Shown here: positions 14,968-21,094 of the stretch, piece by piece
Layout: every line of letters starts with the position of its first letter
How positions within the stretch are numbered: position 1 is the first letter of the stretch
NCBI GenBank assembly: GCA_005883115.1
Contig: VAZQ01000003.1
Location: forward strand, 1-21,094
Length of the DNA stretch: 21,094 nt
Direction of reading: 5' to 3'
Source of the DNA: Alphaproteobacteria bacterium
GTDB taxonomy: Bacteria; Pseudomonadota; Alphaproteobacteria; Rhizobiales; Xanthobacteraceae
Translations under genes and position numbers: made by a program
Notes under the pieces: model-generated
The model's input: only the letters and a program-made list of their open reading frames with translations
What the model was told of the DNA's origin: nothing
Database searches by the model: none

Positions 14968-16638
14968 ATGCTCGACGTGGGAGCCGATGCGCATCGCTCC
15001 GCACGAAAGGCGGAGACAGGACCGCCGCTTGATTTCCAATCACACCTCGCCGCGCTTAAGGCGCGGGGGCTGCTGTTGCGCGTCGATCGTCCGATCAACA
15101 AGGACACCGAGTTGCATCCATTGGTGCGTTGGCAATTCCAGGGCGGGTTGAAGGAGGATCAGCGGCGCGCGTTCTTATTCACCAACGTGATCGATTCGTC
15201 CGGTCATCGCTACGACATTCCAGTCGCCGTCGGCGCGCTCGCCGCCTCGCCGCAGATCTACGCCGTCGGTATGGGGCGTCCCGTCGAGGAGATCGAGGCA
15301 TCCTGGACGCGCGCGATCGCAAGCCCGATTCCACCGGTCCTCATCGATACGCCGGCGTGCCAAGCGGTCGTGATCACGGGCGAGGAACTGCGCGGCAGCG
15401 GCCAGGGCTTGGCGGGCCTGCCCGTGCCGATTTCTACGCCAGGCTTCGACGCAGCCCCCTACCTGACGGCGACGCTGTGCGTCACGCGCGATCCTGAAAC
15501 GGGTATTCAGAACACGGGAACATATCGTGCGGCCCTGAAGGCGCCGGACAGACTGGGCGTGCGCATGGCCGCGCGGATTGGGGGCGCCGGCGGATATCTG
15601 CATTGGAAGAAGCACAACCGGCGCGGCGAGCCGATGCCGTGCGCTATCGTCATCGGCTGTGCGCCGGTTGCGATGTTCACGGGCGGAATGAAGCTCGCCG
15701 TCGATTTGGATGAAATGGCGGTGGCGGGCGCGCTTGCGGGCGCGCCGATGCGTATGGCGAAAGCGGTCACCGTCGATCTCAACGTGCCAGCCGACGCTGA
15801 AATCGTGGTCGAAGGGCTGGTCGATTCCGATCTACTGGAGCCGGAAGGTCCGTTCGGCGAAAGTCACGGCCATATCGCGCTCGAGGATTTCAACATGTCC
15901 ATGCGCGTGACTGCGATCACGCAAAGGCGCTCGCCGGTGTTCGCCTCGATCATCAGTCAGGTGACGCCGAGCGAATCGAGCGTGCTCAAGAAGGTAGCCA
16001 TGGAGCCGTTGTTCTTGGCTCATCTGCGACAGCATCTAGGAATCAAAGAGGTTCGTCGGGTGGCTATGCACGAGCCGTTGTCGAACTTGCGCAAGGTCCT
16101 CTTTGTGCAGTACGCGCACGGCACACCCCGCACCGAAATCTGGCGGGGTTTGCACGGCGCCGCGACGCTCCTCCCCGATTGCGGGAAGGTCTGCATTGCG
16201 GTGAGCGAGGATATCGATCCGACAAACGCCGATGCGGTGTTCTGGTCGCTCGCATACCGCTCGAAGCCAACGGAAGATGTACATATCGCTCCCCATCGCT
16301 CCACCGGCCATGGTCCAAAATCCGGTCCGCGGGAGGAGGATTCGGCCATCCTCATCGACGCGACGCTCAAACATTCAGCGCCGCCGCTTGCCTTGCCCGC
16401 GCGGGAATTCATGGAGCGGGCGCGCACGATTTGGCAGGAGCTCGAATTACCCGCATTGACGCCGCAAGCGCCATGGCACGGCTATTCGCTCGGTGATTGG
16501 TCGGCGACCTGGGACCTCTATGCACAGCGTGCCATTGCCGGCCAGTGGCCACAAAATGGGGAGGAGACCTTGGCGCGGCGGCAAGCCGGCCTGATTCCGG
16601 AGACCCCGGTGCGCGAGGTGGAGGGGCAAAAGAAGTGA
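14968..16638 (+). CDS. UbiD family decarboxylase
   Basis: UbiD enzymes use prenylated FMN to decarboxylate (or carboxylate) unsaturated and aromatic acids. From the ATG at 14968 this one has 556 residues, longer than typical UbiD (about 490-500). Cofactor and catalytic motifs are present: NTGTYRAALKAPDRLGVRM (182-200, catalytic Arg187), VVEGLVDSDLLEPEGPFGESHGHI (280-303, Glu282 and the EGPFGE metal/flavin loop) and ASIISQVTPSESSVLKKVAM (326-345). I chose ATG 14968 because GAGG stands eight bases upstream; the longer frame from 14806 adds residues without family similarity. The gene is divergent from the dehydratase and ends 6 bases before the convergent helicase gene. No ubiX prenyltransferase gene is in the window, so the cofactor must come from elsewhere. 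Substrate unknown; it is not ubiquinone UbiD by any clear sign. Confidence 0.9.
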   Translation: MLDVGADAHRSARKAETGPPLDFQSHLAALKARGLLLRVDRPINKDTELHPLVRWQFQGGLKEDQRRAFLFTNVIDSSGHRYDIPVAVGALAASPQIYAVGMGRPVEEIEASWTRAIASPIPPVLIDTPACQAVVITGEELRGSGQGLAGLPVPISTPGFDAAPYLTATLCVTRDPETGIQNTGTYRAALKAPDRLGVRMAARIGGAGGYLHWKKHNRRGEPMPCAIVIGCAPVAMFTGGMKLAVDLDEMAVAGALAGAPMRMAKAVTVDLNVPADAEIVVEGLVDSDLLEPEGPFGESHGHIALEDFNMSMRVTAITQRRSPVFASIISQVTPSESSVLKKVAMEPLFLAHLRQHLGIKEVRRVAMHEPLSNLRKVLFVQYAHGTPRTEIWRGLHGAATLLPDCGKVCIAVSEDIDPTNADAVFWSLAYRSKPTEDVHIAPHRSTGHGPKSGPREEDSAILIDATLKHSAPPLALPAREFMERARTIWQELELPALTPQAPWHGYSLGDWSATWDLYAQRAIAGQWPQNGEETLARRQAGLIPETPVREVEGQKK

Positions 16639-16644
16639 AACTCG

Positions 16645-17724
16645 TCACACCACCAGGGTGAGCCGCTTCGCCGCCCGGGTTACGCCCGTATACAACCAGC
16701 GGTCGCGGCTCTCCGGGAACGCGCCTGACTCGTCGAACAGCACCACGTCATCCCATTGCGAACCTTGCGCCTTGTGAACGGTGAGGACGTAGCCGAAGTC
16801 GAACTCGTCATAGGCTTTGTGCGCGGGCCAGTCCAACTGCTCGATGGTGCCGGTGAAGCATTCCGGACGGACCGACACCTTTGTCGTCCGCCCGCCGATC
16901 TCCTCGTCTGGCCTGAGCCGCATGCGGAGAATTTGCCGCCGTCTTTTCGGGCATTCACTAATCACCCACAGGCCCCCATTGAATAAGCCCTTGCGGCGGT
17001 TGTTGCGCAGGCAAACGAGCTTGTCGCCCGTTATCGGCAGTGGATCGGCAAAGCCGCGACGCTGCCGCAAGCGCGCGTTGTAGGCGCGACGCGTAGCATT
17101 GCGGCCGACAAGAATTTGGTCGGCCGCGATCACGCGCGCAGGGTCCACCGCCTCGCGGCGCACCACCGCACTCTCCCCATAACGCCCTTCCCGCAGCGTG
17201 TTGCCCGCGCGGATCATCATCGACAGCCGCACAATCGGATCATCCTGGGCCTGCCGATGCACTTCGGTGAGCATGGCGTCAGGTTCCGTACCGGTGAAAA
17301 ACCCGCCGCCTTGGATCGGCGGCAGTTGTGCGGGATCACCGAGCACCAATAGCGGCACGCCGAACGACATCAGGTCGCGGGCGAGTTCGGCGTCGACCAT
17401 CGAGCATTCGTCGATGATGATGAGCTTTGCCTTGGACGCGGGCGCCTCGTCCCAAAGTTCGAAGGTCGGGGTCTCCTGACCGCTGTCGCGCGCCTTGTAG
17501 ATGAGGCTGTGGATGGTGGTGGCGCCTTGACAGCCCTTACTGCGCATCACGCACGCCGCCTTGCCAGTGAAGGCGGCGAACAGGACCTTGCCGTCAATAC
17601 TTTCGGCGAGGTGCTTGGCGAGCGTGGTTTTGCCGGTCCCAGCGTAACCGAACAAGCGGAAGATGGAGGGGCGTCCGCGCGCCGCTTTGAGCCATGCCGA
17701 GGCCGCCCTCAGGGCGGCATGCAT
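16645..17724 (-). CDS. RecD-like superfamily 1 ATP-dependent DNA helicase
   Basis: The product is a compact SF1B-type helicase. Counting from the longer start at 17772, Walker A is FGYAGTGKTTLAK (41-53), Walker B LIIIDECSMVD (117-127), motif III LVLGDPAQLPPIQGG (142-156), and the C-terminal UvrD/RecD-like motifs are FGYVLTVHKAQGSQWDDVVLF and RWLYTGVTRAAKRLTLV. Such proteins act on DNA ends and replication or repair intermediates. I prefer the ATG at 17724 (MHAALRAASAWLK, 359 residues) over 17772 because a GAAC-N7-GAAC LexA box overlaps the upstream ATG, and an AAGGAG and a CAGGG precede 17724. The N-terminal region corresponds to the '...ALKAVSAWLK' part of relatives, so a few residues of the usual start may be lost. 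SOS control is inferred. Its 3' end nearly abuts the UbiD gene. Confidence 0.9.
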   Translation of the reverse strand: MHAALRAASAWLKAARGRPSIFRLFGYAGTGKTTLAKHLAESIDGKVLFAAFTGKAACVMRSKGCQGATTIHSLIYKARDSGQETPTFELWDEAPASKAKLIIIDECSMVDAELARDLMSFGVPLLVLGDPAQLPPIQGGGFFTGTEPDAMLTEVHRQAQDDPIVRLSMMIRAGNTLREGRYGESAVVRREAVDPARVIAADQILVGRNATRRAYNARLRQRRGFADPLPITGDKLVCLRNNRRKGLFNGGLWVISECPKRRRQILRMRLRPDEEIGGRTTKVSVRPECFTGTIEQLDWPAHKAYDEFDFGYVLTVHKAQGSQWDDVVLFDESGAFPESRDRWLYTGVTRAAKRLTLVV

Positions 17725-17755
17725 CGCCAGCCCTGCGCTCCTTGGCTGCCATGAA

Positions 17756-17770
17756 GAACATAACAGGAAC
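17756..17770 (-). promoter_or_regulatory. LexA (SOS) box, GTTC-N7-GTTC
   Basis: On the minus strand GTTC (17770-17767), seven bases, GTTC (17759-17756) is an exact match to the direct-repeat LexA operator known in Rhizobiales and Rhodobacterales. It sits 32-46 bases upstream of the preferred helicase start, and a TTGACA -35-like hexamer (17779-17774) adjoins it, so LexA could block the promoter directly. Confidence 0.65.
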
Positions 17771-17821
17771 ATTTGTCAAGCAGGAGCACGCTAACGAAGC
17801 CTCGCAAGCAGGGGGACCGCT

Positions 17822-18415
17822 TCAGACGATGAAGCGCAGAGCAGAGGCTGCGGCGAGGGCTGCACCCAAAGTTGCGAGGAGAGAACTGAGCCAACTGGAC
17901 TGAGCTGGTGGCGGGGAAGCTGCCGCAAGGTCGAGTTCGTTGGGCTGGTGCGGATCCACCAATTGCACCGTACTTGCGGGAGCGGCCGCGGCAGCGTCAT
18001 CACCGACTGCTGACTCTGCCGCAGGCTCCCCGGCATTGGCGCCAACGAGCCAAGACGCTGCCGCGGCGGATACCTGGCTTTCCTTGCCATCAATCTGCTC
18101 ATTCAGGGTTGATGCAGATGCGGGATTAGCCGCTCTCTTGCTGCTGGAAACAGCCGCTTGCCCCTGCCGATGGGCCCCATCTCTCGAAACCGACGGTACG
18201 GCTTGCGCTTCACTCTTCGCGCGCGCGTTTTCCTGACGTACCGTGTGCGTCGTTTTTTTGCGCGATGTTGCCGATGATTTAGCCGGGGTCTCGGGCTGTG
18301 CGACGACCGGGCACGGGTAGCGATCATTATCACACGCCTGTACCGGGCTCGCGGACAGGCTGGCGAGCACCGCGGCGCCAGCTAGTAGAATTGCCAACCT
18401 GCGTGGCGTAGGCAT
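17822..18415 (-). CDS. Secreted hypothetical protein with C-terminal membrane segment
   Basis: I do not recognise a named family. From the ATG at 18415 the protein has 197 residues. It starts with a clear signal peptide, MPTPRRLAILLAGAAVLASL, with cleavage likely after SPVQA (residue 27). The mature part opens with two cysteines eight residues apart (CDNDRYPC), followed by a long Ala/Ser/Pro/Lys-rich low-complexity region with no fold visible, and ends with a hydrophobic helix SSWLSSLLATLGAALAAASA then RFIV. The start was chosen because the signal peptide begins here and GGGGGG lies four bases upstream; the ORF extends to 18484 without support. It may be anchored in the inner membrane by its C-terminus. 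The spacer to the divergent DUF6494 gene holds an inverted repeat. Confidence 0.75.
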   Translation of the reverse strand: MPTPRRLAILLAGAAVLASLSASPVQACDNDRYPCPVVAQPETPAKSSATSRKKTTHTVRQENARAKSEAQAVPSVSRDGAHRQGQAAVSSSKRAANPASASTLNEQIDGKESQVSAAAASWLVGANAGEPAAESAVGDDAAAAAPASTVQLVDPHQPNELDLAAASPPPAQSSWLSSLLATLGAALAAASALRFIV

Positions 18416-18459
18416 CGATCCCCCCAATTGGTCAATGCGGGCTCGCATATACGTACCCG

Positions 18460-18476
18460 ATGTGATGTCTTCACAT
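18460..18476. repeat. Perfect inverted repeat in divergent spacer
   Basis: ATGTGA (18460-18465), TGTCT, TCACAT (18471-18476): 6-base arms with a 5-base spacer, in the 157-base region between the divergent secreted-protein and DUF6494 genes. It could bind a dimeric regulator. The half-site is CRP-like, but CRP needs a 6-base spacer. Confidence 0.4.
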
Positions 18477-18572
18477 TGACGCAAATAGGGAATTGTTCGC
18501 GCAATCCGCGGCTCAAACGGGGGCGATTCGACGGCGGCCGCTCAGGCGTATAATGGCGCAAAGGAGGCGATC

Positions 18573-18779
18573 ATGAACGAGGACGTCTTCAACCGCAGCA
18601 TTCGCAAATTCCTCAAGACCCTGGGCGTGAGCGCCCAGCGCGAGATCGAGAAGGCGGTGCGCCAGGCCATAGCGGAGGGCAGGGTCAAGGGCAACGAGAG
18701 GATTCCCGCCACGGCCACAGTTACGCTCAGCGGAGTCGGCCTTTCGCACGAGGTCAAAGGCGAGATCGAACTGGAATAA
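18573..18779 (+). CDS. DUF6494 family protein
   Basis: The 68-residue product begins MNEDVFNRSIRKFLKTLGVSAQREIEKAVRQAIAEG and ends EVKGEIELE, which matches DUF6494, a small cytosolic family of unknown function found mainly in Proteobacteria. The first half is a predicted helical pair and the second half (ATATVTLSGVGLSHEVKGEIEL) predicted beta strands. AAAGGAGG at 18560-18567, five bases before the ATG, is an almost ideal ribosome binding site and settles the start and strand against the overlapping minus-strand ORFs. It is convergent with the Bug receptor gene, with a 27-base gap holding no recognisable terminator. No function can be assigned. Confidence 0.88.
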   Translation: MNEDVFNRSIRKFLKTLGVSAQREIEKAVRQAIAEGRVKGNERIPATATVTLSGVGLSHEVKGEIELE

Positions 18780-18806
18780 GCACGTTGGGCCGGGCCGCGC
18801 GCTGCT

Positions 18807-19805
18807 TCACTCGACCGTCACGCCACTCGCTTTGATTGGAGCGGCCCACTTATCGATCTCGCTCTTGACGTATTGGCCGAGATACTCCGGCGTGGCACGC
18901 TCCTCCGGCACGACAACGGCGCCGAGCGCTTCGAGCCGTTCGCGAACCGACGGAGTCTTCATCGCCTCAACCGTGGCGTCATGGAGCTTCTTGACGACTT
19001 CGGCCGGCGCGTCCTTGGGGAGAAAGAGCGCGTTCCACGTATAGGCCTCGAGATTAGGTGTCCCCTGCTCCAGACCCGTCGGCACATTCGGGAGCGCGGG
19101 CGAGCGTTCCTTGGTCATGATGGCAATCGCCTTCACTGTACCGCCATCGATCTGCGGCTTGGCGGTGCTGACAATCTCGCAGAGGTAATCGATCCGACCG
19201 CCTTGGAGATCCTGCATGGCAGGGCCGGTGCCCCGATAAGGGATGTGGGTGATGTCGACCCCGATGAGGTAATTGAGAAGGACGCAGCCGAGATGGGTCG
19301 CCGAGCCCGCTCCGGCCGATCCGTATTGCATCTTGGTCTGGTTCGCTTTGGCATAGCTGATGAATTGCTGGAGGTTGTTCACCGGCAGATCCTTGCGCGT
19401 GATGAGCACGATGGGGACTTCAGCAATGAGCGCAACCGGCGTAAAATCGGTTGCCGCATGGTAGAGCGGCTTCTTGTACATGGTCTGGCTCTGCGCATGG
19501 GTGCCGACGGTGCCGAGCACGAAGGCGTAGCCGTCGGGCGCGGCATCCGCGACGCGCTTGGAGCCCGTCATGCCGCCGGCGCCACCGACGTTCTCGACTA
19601 CGACCTGCTGGCCGAGGATTTCACTCATCCGTTGCCCCATTATCCGGCCAAGCACGTCGGTTGGGCCGCCGGCCGCGAATGGAATAATCATCGTCATCGG
19701 CCTCGCTGGATACGTCTGGGCCAGCGTTATGGTGGTGAGTGTGAGCACGATGCCACATGCCGCACCTACGCTCCTGAGCACGTGGCTCACGCCTGATTTG
19801 AGCAT
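18807..19805 (-). CDS. Bug/TctC family tripartite tricarboxylate transporter binding protein
   Basis: The 332-residue product is a periplasmic solute receptor of the Bug/TctC family, which captures carboxylates and related small acids for TctAB-type transporters or for sensing. It has a signal peptide (MLKSGVSHVLRSVGAACGIVLTLTTITLA, residues 1-29). Mature motifs are YPARPMTMIIPFAAGGPTDVLGRIM (about 32-56), VVVENVGGAGGMTGSKRVADAAPDGYAFVLG (68-98), MQYGSAGAGSATHLG and HIPYRGTGPAMQDLQGGRIDYL. The ATG at 19805 was chosen over the ORF's far upstream start because it begins the signal peptide and has CGGAGA upstream. No TctA or TctB gene is in the window, so it is an orphan receptor, as is common in Bradyrhizobium and Bordetella relatives. 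It is divergent from the broken aspartate dehydrogenase gene. Ligand unknown. Confidence 0.93.
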   Translation of the reverse strand: MLKSGVSHVLRSVGAACGIVLTLTTITLAQTYPARPMTMIIPFAAGGPTDVLGRIMGQRMSEILGQQVVVENVGGAGGMTGSKRVADAAPDGYAFVLGTVGTHAQSQTMYKKPLYHAATDFTPVALIAEVPIVLITRKDLPVNNLQQFISYAKANQTKMQYGSAGAGSATHLGCVLLNYLIGVDITHIPYRGTGPAMQDLQGGRIDYLCEIVSTAKPQIDGGTVKAIAIMTKERSPALPNVPTGLEQGTPNLEAYTWNALFLPKDAPAEVVKKLHDATVEAMKTPSVRERLEALGAVVVPEERATPEYLGQYVKSEIDKWAAPIKASGVTVE

Positions 19806-19951
19806 TTGGTTCTCCGTGATCGCTTGAGAGACTTGTGCTTTGGCGAGACGCTGGTCAAGTCGCTGGGGAGGCTGGCTCCTGCGTGCTTGTGACCGGCAAG
19901 CGAGCCGCGTAAGCAAGGTTTGGGAGGTCTCATCGTGCTCTGGTCTTGTCC

Positions 19952-20751
19952 ATGCCGGTGACCCGCGTCGCTGTTGGCGGCCTCGGTGCCATCGGCCGCG
20001 TGGTCGCGCGCGAGCTCTCGGCGGGCATGCCTGGGTTCGTGTTGGCCTGCGCGGCGGTGCGAGACCATGCAAAGGCCCAAGCTTGGCTCCATGCGGAACG
20101 GATCACGTGCCCTTTAGTGGGACCTGCGGAGTTTCCGGCCCTTGCCGATCTCGCGATCGAATGCACCCCAGCTGGCATGCTCGAAGGAATCTGCCGGCCG
20201 ATGCTGGAGGCAGGGAAGAGCGTGATGGTGCTCTCGGTCGGCGCGCTGTTGCCGCGGCCCGAATTGATAGAGCTGGCGAAAGCGCGCGGAGGACAGATCA
20301 TGGTGCCAAGTGGTGCGCTCTTGGGGCTTGACGCCGTTACTGCTGCGGCCGAAGGCTGCATTCATGGGGTGCGCATGATCACGCGCAAGCCGCCGCGGAG
20401 CCTCGTGGGAGCGCCGTACCTCCTTGAAAACGGCATCTCTCTGGAAGGCCTGAGCGAGCCTAGACTCGTGTTCTCCGGGACGGCGCGAGACGCCGCGGCC
20501 GGATTTCCTGCTAACGTGAACGTGGCGGCGGCGCTGGCGCTGGCCGGTATTGGACCCGATCGCACCATGGCTGAGATTTGGGCCGACCCCCTGATCGAGC
20601 GCAACTGCCACACCGTCGAGGTGGCTCGGCTCGTTTCACCCTATCGATTGAAAACATCCCTTCTGACAATCCCCGAACCGGGCGCATCACGGCGTTTTCG
20701 GTGCTTGCGGCGCTGCGCAAACTCCAGTCGCCGCTGCGAATTGGAACTTGA
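19952..20751 (+). pseudogene. nadX: Aspartate dehydrogenase, frameshifted near the 3' end
   Basis: The gene encodes an L-aspartate dehydrogenase (DUF108/NadX type), which oxidises aspartate to iminoaspartate with NAD(P)+. The Rossmann motif VAVGGLGAIGRVVA, the segments GKSVMVLSVGALL and IMVPSGALLGLDAVTAA, and the C-terminal NVNVAAALALAGIGPDRTM and DPLIERNCHTVEV are typical. After about 20625 the reading frame becomes Arg/Cys/Ser-rich and unlike the family (ending at 20788), while the next frame reads ARFTLSIENIPSD and NPRTGRITAFSVLAALRKL, exactly the expected family C-terminus, and stops at 20751. One base is missing around 20621-20627. With it restored the protein would have about 266 residues, the family's usual length. 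Start: ATG at 19952 with a TTG alternative at 19946. A sequencing error or a very recent mutation are the two explanations. Confidence 0.85.
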
Positions 20752-21003
20752 GTTAACCTTCTCTGAACGGTCGAAAAGCTGCCGATAGGCTGTCCCGCAT
20801 ACAGCGTAAGTACCTCAATTTATTCGAAAATTATAAAGAGGGGCCGAGTTCCAGTTGGTCATAATCTTAGCCGCAAAACCGGCAAACATGCACGTCTTTA
20901 GGGGACTGACGAAGGGGCGATCGCTTGCCATGTCTGTGGCGAAAGCGTGAACCCAACGGTAGCCGCTTGCGACTAACGTCACGAGTCCGACCGCCCGGAA
21001 GCG

Positions 21004-21094
21004 ATGCAATCGACATCAGACGAGGTGCTGATCGGACGGATCGCCAATGGCGATCGGCTCGCGATGCAGGTGCTATACGCGCGGTACCACGTGC
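21004..21094 (+). CDS. Partial RNA polymerase sigma factor, ECF/sigma-70 region 2 N-terminus
   Basis: The last 91 bases encode an open frame beginning MQSTSDEVLIGRIANGDRLAMQVLYARYHV that runs off the right edge. The phrase DEVLIGRIANGDRLAMQVLYARY matches the start of sigma-70 region 2 in ECF sigma factors ('D..L..R...GD..A...LY.RY'). The frame has a stop 30 bases upstream (20974-20976) and no other start, so ATG 21004 is the likely start, with GGAAG two bases before it. Which ECF group it belongs to, and whether an anti-sigma gene follows, cannot be told from this window. Confidence 0.72.
   Translation, partial: MQSTSDEVLIGRIANGDRLAMQVLYARYHV

Noticed and set aside
18461..18475. TGTGA-N5-TCACA as a CRP site
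   Set aside because: CRP/FNR-type sites need a 6-base (CRP) or other fixed spacer; five bases does not fit, so it is listed only as an inverted repeat.
18549..18554. Consensus TATAAT upstream of the DUF6494 gene
   Set aside because: Transcription would start inside the Shine-Dalgarno sequence at 18560-18567, and no good -35 element is at the right distance.
18873..19796. 307-residue plus-strand ORF opposite the Bug receptor gene
   Set aside because: The minus strand has a signal peptide and Bug family motifs; this frame is a shadow.
20815..21009. 64-residue minus-strand ORF
   Set aside because: No family resemblance, no ribosome binding site, and it overlaps the sigma factor start; probably chance in the spacer.
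1..21094. Mobile element, CRISPR array or tRNA gene
   Set aside because: No transposase or integrase motifs, no regularly spaced direct repeats, and no tRNA cloverleaf were seen on either strand.

Overview
This window looks like chromosomal DNA of an alphaproteobacterium of the order Hyphomicrobiales, probably near Bradyrhizobium. The evidence is the high G+C content, protein families common in that group (DUF2277, DUF6494, orphan Bug/TctC receptors, short pcm operons), GGAAC-N16-CGTT promoters of the EcfG general stress sigma factor, and a GAAC-N7-GAAC LexA box of the alphaproteobacterial type. The assignment rests on recalled family features, not on a search. No tRNA, rRNA, CRISPR array, insertion sequence or phage gene was seen.

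Layout. (1) 1-1388, minus strand: a short operon of pcm (isoaspartyl repair), a 64-residue hypothetical, a VOC/glyoxalase-fold protein, and the N-terminus of what looks like a molybdopterin-binding xanthine dehydrogenase-family subunit running off the left edge. (2) 1496-2474: a plus-strand alpha/beta hydrolase facing a DUF2277 gene. (3) 2591-11811: a carbohydrate and stress island. It holds a GT4 glycosyltransferase followed by a GDE/amylo-alpha-1,6-glucosidase-type hydrolase, an Anabaena-sensory-rhodopsin-transducer (ASRT) family protein without any opsin, a zinc-dependent glucose dehydrogenase-like enzyme, and the overlapping genes otsB, a GH15 hydrolase and otsA. Three EcfG-type promoters (one perfect, two near-perfect) lie in front of the GT4 pair, the dehydrogenase and the ots operon, so the island is probably one general-stress regulon. 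(4) 12052-16638: an SDR dehydrogenase and an IlvD/Edd sugar-acid dehydratase on the minus strand, divergent from a UbiD-family decarboxylase. The divergent spacer carries a long inverted repeat that could be an operator. (5) 16645-18779: a RecD-like SF1 helicase with a LexA box at its annotated start, a secreted hypothetical protein, and a DUF6494 gene. (6) 18807-21094: an orphan Bug/TctC binding protein, a divergent aspartate dehydrogenase gene broken by a one-base frameshift near its 3' end, and the first 30 codons of an RNA polymerase sigma factor at the right edge.

How the parts work together. The ots operon makes trehalose through trehalose-6-phosphate, while the embedded GH15 enzyme could break down trehalose or alpha-glucans. 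The GT4 and GDE-like pair suggests making and trimming an unidentified glucan or glucoside, and the dehydrogenase and ASRT protein suggest oxidation and sensing of free sugar. The dehydratase and SDR fit a non-phosphorylating sugar-acid pathway. The role of UbiD beside them is not explained by known schemes.

No stretch longer than 300 bases lacks a gene. The larger spacers (11812-12051, 14705-14967, 7654-7838, 20789-21003) are described through the sites found in them; 20789-21003 holds only an A+T-rich patch near 20817-20840 and no recognisable gene.
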